Positions 57,360 through 64,000 of a DNA stretch of 64,000 nt are shown in pieces. Made by a program: the position numbers and the translations under genes. The notes beneath the pieces are model-generated. The model made no database searches. It had not been told where the DNA came from and saw nothing but the letters and a program-made list of their open reading frames with translations. The DNA is taken from NCBI GenBank assembly GCA_007258455.2, contig VDFB02358134.1, positions 211,058,816-211,122,815 of the forward strand. The letters run 5' to 3'. Within the stretch, counting starts at the first letter, position 1. Each line of letters opens with the position of its first letter. The stretch is from Sequoia sempervirens. Lineage: Eukaryota > Streptophyta > Pinopsida > Cupressales > Cupressaceae.

Positions 57360-58190
57360 TCATTCATCATATAGATCTTATACTAAGAACAATTTTACCA
57401 AATAAAGCAACACATAGAATGACACTGATATAGAATGCATAGTTGAACCAGTAGATACAAGAGTTTTTGAGGAAAGCATTGATCAGAGAAAGTTTCAGCC
57501 CATTTATAGTACCTATTGTACTTGCACCAAAGAAATATGGAGAGTAGAGAATGTGTATAGATTCAAGAGAAATCAATAGGGTCACTGTCAAGAATAGATT
57601 CCCGTTTCCAAGGATGGATGACATCATGGACTGTTTGAGTGGAGCAAAGTATTTTACAAAGTTTGATCTCAAGAGTGGATATCATTAGATAAGGATCATA
57701 GAAGAAGATGAGTGTAAGAATGCATTTAAAACTAATGAACGATTGTATGAATGGTTAGTGATGCCCTTTGGATTGACCAATGCACCAAGAACTTTCATGA
57801 GATTGATAAACAAGGTTTTGAAGAAATACTTGGGTAATTTTTTCATTATCTACTTGGATGATATTTTTATTTTCAGTAAGGCAAGAGAGGAACTTTTTTG
57901 GTACATCTGACAAGTATTACAGAGGTTGAGAGAAGAGAAATTACTAATTAATGTCAAGAAGTGTAGTTTCATGAAGACAAAGTTGGTATACTTAGGATTT
58001 TTTATTTCTACGGAAGGATTAAAGATGGATCCAGAGAAATGAAAAGCAATTGTATATTGGCCTACATTGGTAAATATTGGAGAAGTAAGATCATTCCATG
58101 GATTAGCTAGTTTCTACCAAAAGTTTATCAGAAATTTTAGTAGTGTTTGTAACCCCATGATAGAACAATGAGAGGAGATAAGAAGGATTT
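57360..58190 (+). pseudogene. Gypsy reverse transcriptase (broken)
   Basis: IHHIDLILRTILPNKATHRM leads in; then [34 protein letters not shown] and [28 protein letters not shown] is followed by [12 protein letters not shown], with the YLDD box intact (near 57850). VKKCSFMKTKLVYLGFFIST and the [19 protein letters not shown] thumb end it. Stops interrupt it at 57432-57455, 57545, 57688, 57907 and 58040. Confidence 0.92.
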
Positions 58191-58720
58191 TAAGTGGAAA
58201 TCCAAAGCACAAAAGAGGTTTGAATTGTTGAAGAAAAAGGTGGTAGAGCATCCAGTGTTGGAATTACTATATTTTGACAAGGTATTCCAAGTTGATTGTG
58301 ATGCAAGTGGAAATGCAATTTGATTAGTATTGATTCAAGAAGGAAGAACTATAGCTTATTTTAGTGAGAATTTAAATGATGCACTAGAAGAAGATACTCA
58401 GTTTATGATCATGAATTATATGCCATAATTCAATCCTTAAAGAAGTGGAGACATTATTTTTTCCTAAAGAATTTATGTTATATATAGATCATCAAGCTTT
58501 GTAGTATATGAACAATCAAGGAAAGTTGAATCAAAGACATATGAGCTGGGTTGAGTTCTTACAAAGTTATACATTTGTGTTGAAACATAGGAGTGGAAAG
58601 TCAAGAAAATTTGTAGATGCATTGAGTAGACGGAGGAATTTGTTGATAGAGATGAGATTGCAAGTATTGGTATTTGAGGAGTTGAAGAATATGTACATGA
58701 AGATGATGTAGATTTTTGTG
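58190..58720 (+). pseudogene. Gypsy RNase H (broken)
   Basis: The first half is shifted among frames (VLELLYFDKVFQVDCDASGN near 58255, with the catalytic Asp in CDASG). The second half is open at 58508-58711: MNNQGKLNQRHMSWVEFLQS, then YTFVLKHRSGKSRKFVDALS. These are the usual closing motifs (W...LQ.Y.F...HK.GK.N..ADALSRR), with Asn-to-Arg and Ala-to-Val differences. Confidence 0.85.
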
Positions 58721-58815
58721 AAGGATGCAGACCATGTAAAGAACCAATAGTGACCAACCAGAGCCAATGGTTGGACCATTTCATTCAATAATGTATGTTA
58801 TTCAAAGGAAATTAG

Positions 58816-59640
58816 TTGTGTATTTCGAGGAGTTCAATAAGGGAGAATTTGATCAAGGAGAAGCATAGTGGAGGTTTAGCAGGACATTTTGGAGTGGACA
58901 AGATAATAGCTTTAGTGAGTGAACATTATTTTTGGTTGCAGATCATATATAAGGATGTAAGAAAGTATGTTCGAAGTTGCAAAATTTTTCAAGTTACAAA
59001 AGGGAATAGTCAGAATATTGGATTGTGCACATCTTTGAAACTACTAAAGAGACCTTCAAAATATTTGTGCATGCATTTCATTTTTGGATTGCTAAGAACA
59101 TGGAGAGGTTATGATTCTATCATGGTAGTAGTGCATAGATTTTCTAAAATGACACATTTTATTCCTTGTAAGAAGAATAATGATGTTGTGCATGTTGCTG
59201 ACTTATTTTTCAAGGAGAAATTGAGATTGCATGGATTACCTAAGAGTATTTTTTTAAACAGAGACACTAAATTCATTAGATATTTCTGGAGGACGTTATG
59301 CAAGAAGATGAAGAAAGATTTGAAGTTCAGTTTAGCAATTCACCCACAGAAAAATGGACAAACTGAGGTAGTGAACAAAATTTTGGGTAATTTGTTGAGA
59401 TGTTTGGTTGGAGATAAGGAAAGAAGCTAGGATATAGTTTTACCACTGGTAGAGTTTGCATACAATAATTTAGTGAACTTGAGTATAGGGAAGACACCAT
59501 CTCAAATTATTAGTGGATTAAATCCTAGAGTTGCATAACTAAGGGACATCAGTATGGAGAATAAAAGGAGTGCAGAGGAAGAAGAATTTGCAAATTTCAT
59601 GAAGACATTGTTGTTATCAATTAGATTTTCACCCTGTTGA
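58816..59640 (+). pseudogene. Gypsy integrase (broken)
   Basis: A 204-codon open frame to 59430 and an in-frame continuation. The zinc region is HSGGLAGHFGVDKIIALVSE, then YVRSCKIFQVTKG, where the second Cys of CxxC is Phe-Gln-shifted. In the core, the first catalytic Asp (usual MDF) is His in CMHFIFGL, and the second (usual SDRD) is Asn in FLNRDTKF. HPQKNGQTEVVNKILGNLLR keeps the Glu. EFAYNNLVNLSIGKTPSQII follows after a TAG. With two of three catalytic residues replaced, it would be inactive even if translated. Confidence 0.9.
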
Positions 59641-59746
59641 ACTTAAGGTTCAACAATCTATTGACACATGGGAACATTATTAGGTTGTGGGTAACCTGTA
59701 ATGAGAATGAACCTCTGGAGAAGGCTGACTTCCTAAATGGTTATCA

Positions 59747-60400
59747 GGTATGTGCAGGATCATGATGGGCCAAAAAGTGGTGATATGATGGGTATGTGTA
59801 GGGTATGTGGTTGACGACTTTTTTTTTACCCAAAATTGATGAAATGAAAAGGGTTTTAAAGGAGATTATCAGATTTCCACTTATATAAATTATGCTTTAC
59901 TTTGAATTTAATAAATAATTATTATTCATTTTCTATTTGAATTATGACTAAAGTCCTGATTGATAGGATGATTGATGAGTTTTTATATTTTTTAAATTTG
60001 TAATCAAAAATTAATAATTAATTATTTACTTGGAAAACAATTACAAAAAAATATGTATCACATCGAGACATGAGTCCTCTACCTTTATCTAAAATATTAT
60101 AAAAAAATATTATCATTTTATTGTGGTTAGGGTGGTCAGAAAGACACCTACTTCTTATTTTTTCCCTAAAATTTAAGTACTACTGCATTGAAATTTCAAA
60201 TTTTGACCAAATATATTTAAAAAAAAAAAACCTATAGTTTAGAAACTACATTCAATTTTCTACAGATTCTATTCTTACATATTTTTGAAATAATAAAGAT
60301 AACTTATTCAAATTTTTATGTCAAATTTCCTAACTCTGATTTTTCTGAATTTTTTGCCACTTAAGGGCCTGCTTTTTCCATGATGATCCTACACATACCC
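59747..60400 (-). mobile_element. MITE copy 6 (reverse, internal deletion)
   Basis: 654 bp, from GGTATGTGCAGGATCATGAT to CCTACACATACCC, flanked by ATCA (59743-59746 and 60401-60404). About 135 bp are missing inside, at about 59972. The sequence jumps from GATTGATAGGATGATTGATG to GAGTTTTTATATTTTTT relative to copies 4 and 5. The two GGGTATGTG subterminal repeats are kept near its left end. Confidence 0.88.
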
Positions 60401-60404
60401 ATCA

Positions 60405-63400
60405 CCTAGATTACTCTACTGTTCTACTACTTGATGAGGAAAATTGAAGAGAGAAATGTAGAAACTAAAAACTCAAAATGAAACTAAGATGATACACCAA
60501 ACTAAACTAGGACATAAAGCTCATATTGCAAACACTTGACTACAATAACAAATTAAACTTGCACTACTCATTATTGTATGCCTTTGCATAAGTGTTTCAC
60601 AAAGAGGTTCTAATGCTCAAACTCCTAGGTAGAAGATAACTCCACAACTAAAATCCATTTGCATTTTTGACACAATTTGCAACTTGCATTACATACCTTT
60701 GCATAAAGGTGCTAAAATCTAAGACAAAGTTATAAGGAAATGGGCAATGCCTCATAAATAACTTGATCAGTCAATTGAATGCACACAATAATGCAAAGAA
60801 CAAGTAGGAAAAACTTTAAATCAATGATATTCAAAGTCTTCACTGCATTTCACATCTAAAAATGAGTTGCAAAAGTATGCCATAAATCGTCCAAGGACTA
60901 AAAAGTCACTAAGTGCCAAAAAGTGCATAATCAGAACTAAGTACAAAAGAGTAAAAAAAGTGACTATATTTCCAACTCCCTCCAAAAATCCACCAAAATA
61001 GGATCTAGGAACTAAATTGGGTTGGATACCCCTAGAAATCCAAGAATCTAGCAACTGAATCTCCTCCGAAAGAGCTCCCATGTTTGGAAAAAGCCAATTT
61101 TGGCCATGCCAAACATTAAGGCATGAAAAACCACCCCTAGATGCTCTCATATCCTCCAACAAAGTGAGTAAAGGATCCTATATGCTTTCCAAATGTTTGA
61201 TAACCTCTCCAAACCTCCCTTGGTCAACTAACTGATTCAACTAACCCTACATGCTTGGAAAATATGAAGGCTTATTCAATCATCTTAAAGGTACATGTAA
61301 GGCATAACTTTTCATTTTGCATTTAAAATAGAAAATTGGTTTAATTATTTATAATAGCATCTTAACCAAATGATTTACAATTTTGAATCAATGCAAAGAA
61401 ACTATGAGAAGACTTGACCAAGGAAGTAAAAGAAAAAATCACAAAGTCATGAAGCTCATATGAGAACATAAAACTCACTAAGGCATAAAGGTCATGGCAT
61501 ATTAGTTGATGCATAGATTTTATAAAAAGATAGGAAAAAATGCCATCGGCATAAAACTAGGGTTAGGAACCCTAATAGAAAAACTGATGCAAACACAAAA
61601 AATCTCATTTCATTTTCACATCTTTTTGGAGGCTTTAGCCGCCGACATAGGGTTTTGACAAGGGCTTTGTGGAAGATTCATGATGAAAACTTGTAGATTC
61701 TAAAGAAAATGAGGAGACTCAACTGGGGTAAGCTTCGTGAATAAAAATTCTATGTTTCTTTTGGAATTTCAGTAGAATACAAGCTCATTTCAAGCTCTGT
61801 TGTATAGAAATAATGAACATTTCTTCAAAAAAAATTGTGTACTCTATAGGATCAATGCCTTTTACTCCATATGCATTATGTGAAGGAAAGAAAACAAGGC
61901 TCCTTTTCTTTGTATTTTCTTGCAATTTGTGGGTTGTTCCAGTCTTCTTTTCATTAAAAAGGAGACATTATTAGTTTCAATGGCCATAGCCATATCTTCA
62001 TGCAGATGTTTGGTTCTTGTTTAACTATGACCAAGCTTCATCCCATAGAATTTATGAAAATGCAAGGATATTCCTTGTTTTTTAGGATGCAACCATGTTT
62101 TTTATAAACACTCAGAAACTTAGTTCTCCATTTTCTATTGTTTCCATTTTAATAATATTTTTAAAGCTTAACCCTAACACTATTAAGGGTTTTTGAAAAC
62201 TTTTGCATCTCTTGTATTTTCTAAGCAAGGCATTTATGTAATTGTGGTACCATCTATGCATCTAGGTTTCATTTCTAGTTGTAGGTATTATGTGGGTTTT
62301 ACTTAACCCTCTGTAGCTTCTCTACTTTGGCTTTTTATCCTTCATTCTCTTGCTTTGGAAACCCACATTCTATGTAATTCTCATTCATTTTTTACTGTCA
62401 ATGCATTTTTTTGAAAGCTATTAAAACCCTTTCAATAAATATGTTTTTTCACCTTTTACTTTGTATTTGTTCTCTGCATTACCCATTAGAGGTTGTAACA
62501 TTAAATGACCTTGAGCACTGTCATGCTCTTTAATCATTATATCTTTGCCATGCATTCATGATGAGAATTATACCTTGCTTGCCAATGATATATCATGTTA
62601 TTTGATTCATTGTCATGAACCTATTTTTTTCAAATGGTTTGGTCATAATTCCCATGGATAGATTTGGTGATGCTTTTGTTACTCATTGTTTTCTCTTAAA
62701 AATAACTATTATGATTGCCTAATACACATGGTGATTGACTTTATGCTCACTGTGGTCATTAAAACCCTTGACTATGATGCATAAGTTTAAGCATATCAAC
62801 AATAACTTGGAATGCGTTCACTTGTCATTTCTCTATATGGTTCTAGGCTATGATTACTCTCATTTTGATTCACCATGGGGCTTCTAAGAACTAATAGGTA
62901 ATTGCAAGATGACACTATCATTGAGACCTCATCCACTATGCTTAGTATTTTCATCTTCCAGTATCATGATTTTCCATTTATAAGTGAAAGTTATGGAAAC
63001 TTGAAGTGACTTAAAGTGTTGATGATTCCCTTAAAGCCTTCTATTTATCATATACCTTCTCTTTGTAGGGTTGTCATGTCTTCATGATAGACGAGTGTCT
63101 TCTCTTGGCCAATATAAGGGAACATCTTTATAGATGCCACCATAAGTTGTAGGCTATCCTCTAGCAATGATTCATTACTATCACCACTTCATTTCACTAA
63201 TGAGTATGCTTCTCCAAGTTGGTGATTCCCTGCTTGATACCCACTATTTGGGTTATGACCACTTACTGAATACACCTCTTTTGCATTCACTGTCACCTGT
63301 AGAAAAAAATGACTATTCCACTAATCCATTTCATTTAGGTTGATCCCTAATAGCTTTTGATAGGAACCTGTAAGACCTCATTGAGTAACTCAGAAGAATT

Positions 63401-64000
63401 TCATTGAGTCCTTACAGATGAATCTTGTGGAATGATTTTATTGACAAGGAGTATAACTATTAATGTGAGATGACTCCTATTAATAATGATATCTATTATT
63501 TTTCAATATCACCATGATTGATGATATTTATCAACATGAATTTAGTGATGATATTTTGACTTGTGATCCTTCATTGCTCTAACAATACTCTTCTCATAGA
63601 TGCAGGAACACTAGGAGCAGCAAGGAGAGCATCAACTAGAGATTGGACAAGCAGGAAGGACTGAAAATGATGCAGAGCAAAGCAATTGAGATTCATCATT
63701 CACGAAATGATGGGACCCCTTCTTCTTTATGTGCATTCTTTATCTTTTGTATCTATAAATGTAAAAAAAATCCATTATATGCATTCAGATAGTTAGTCCC
63801 AAGGCCTTTTTGGGACATCATACATTCATATTATCAATAAAGACTACATTTTTTGAAAAGATTGTGCACTTTCTCCTATGCTATATGCATCTGCATAATG
63901 TAATGTGGTATTGCAGTCTTCTGATTTTCCCTTTATGCACATGATTGTGATTTACTAGAGTTAAAATATACCTTCTTTTCATTGGTAAAATATAAACAAC
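60405..64000. other. Anonymous right flank
   Basis: No transposon domain, LTR pair or gene was recognised in 3.6 kb. A minus-strand 113-codon frame (61162-60821) has no family features. Short AACCCTAA stretches occur at 61560 and 62170. Around 63740-63835 a TATAAATG, a GTCCCAAGGCCTTTTTGGGAC palindrome-like stretch and an AATAAA occur in order. This could be the transcription-control part of an unpaired LTR, but nothing confirms it. Confidence 0.4.

Larger units (their letters stand above)
55357..59640 (+). mobile_element. Third Ty3/gypsy element, internal region
   Basis: Gag, protease, reverse transcriptase, RNase H and integrase lie in canonical gypsy order with one RNase H only. It is distinct from the Tat-like element at 22.6 kb and close in Gag to the element at 40.9 kb. 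It is 4.3 kb from primer site to the last integrase residue. The integrase ends near 59630, and no chromodomain, polypurine tract or 3' LTR follows; a MITE at 59747 lies nearby. All domains carry stops. Confidence 0.88.

Noticed and set aside
60821..61162. Minus-strand 113-codon gene
   Set aside because: No recognisable domain, no homologous copy in the window, no promoter or splice context; the hydrophobic middle alone is weak support.

Overview
The window is about two-thirds A+T, intron-poor and packed with decayed, nested retrotransposons. There is no convincing intact host gene, no rRNA or tRNA gene, and no bacterial-type operon. The element types (Ty1/copia and Ty3/gypsy with initiator-Met-tRNA-like primer sites, a Tat-like gypsy with a second RNase H, a tRNA-derived SINE, a MITE-like family) point to a seed plant with a large genome. 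A gymnosperm is plausible, but that is inference from repeat density and the unusual repeat families. Every open frame here is a transposon remnant, unrecognised, or a chance frame.

Layout. 1-4.1 kb: anonymous sequence with a 787-bp MITE (967-1753) and a 1.4-kb duplicated block carrying a SINE. 4.6-11.6 kb: a complete but dead Ty1/copia element (4591-11575, 5-bp target duplication AGGTG) inserted in the second copy of that block. 12.27-13.26 kb: a related copia LTR in reverse orientation, followed by a TTAGGG-like tract. 13.4-20.2 kb: a gag-only gypsy-type element with a glutamine-rich Gag and a second unknown ORF. 20.18-21.64 kb: an LTR-like repeat with a second copy at 50.62-52.07 kb. 22.6-40.4 kb: a Tat-like Ty3/gypsy gag-pol, split inside the reverse transcriptase by a 12,535-bp LTR element (25875-38409) that has no pol and no capsid but keeps the second ORF. 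Two MITEs sit inside that element, giving three nested layers. 40.9-44.6 kb: another gypsy with two LTRs, most of its inside lost, and part of gag inverted. 44.6-45.2 kb: a gene-like remnant on the minus strand. 46.6-50.6 kb: a broken long coiled-coil protein frame of unknown identity. 52.5-53.45 kb: an LTR of the 12.5-kb family. 53.45-54.23 kb: duplicated microsatellite-rich DNA. 55.3-59.6 kb: a third gypsy gag-pol. 59.7-60.4 kb: a sixth MITE. 60.4-64 kb: nothing recognised.

How the parts relate. The history can be read from nesting: duplication, then SINE and copia insertions; gypsy host, then the pol-less LTR element, then MITEs. The pol-less family (13.4-20.2 kb and 25.9-38.4 kb, with an LTR at 52.5 kb) would need another element's reverse transcriptase and integrase. 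It combines a conserved second ORF, fast-changing repeat domains in Gag, lineage-specific minisatellites, a conserved 3' sequence box, and a five-unit array of hairpins with signs of compensatory change. This family and the 4-bp-target MITE family are the best candidates here for something not described before. All coordinates of domain edges are by-eye estimates; no alignment or search was run.
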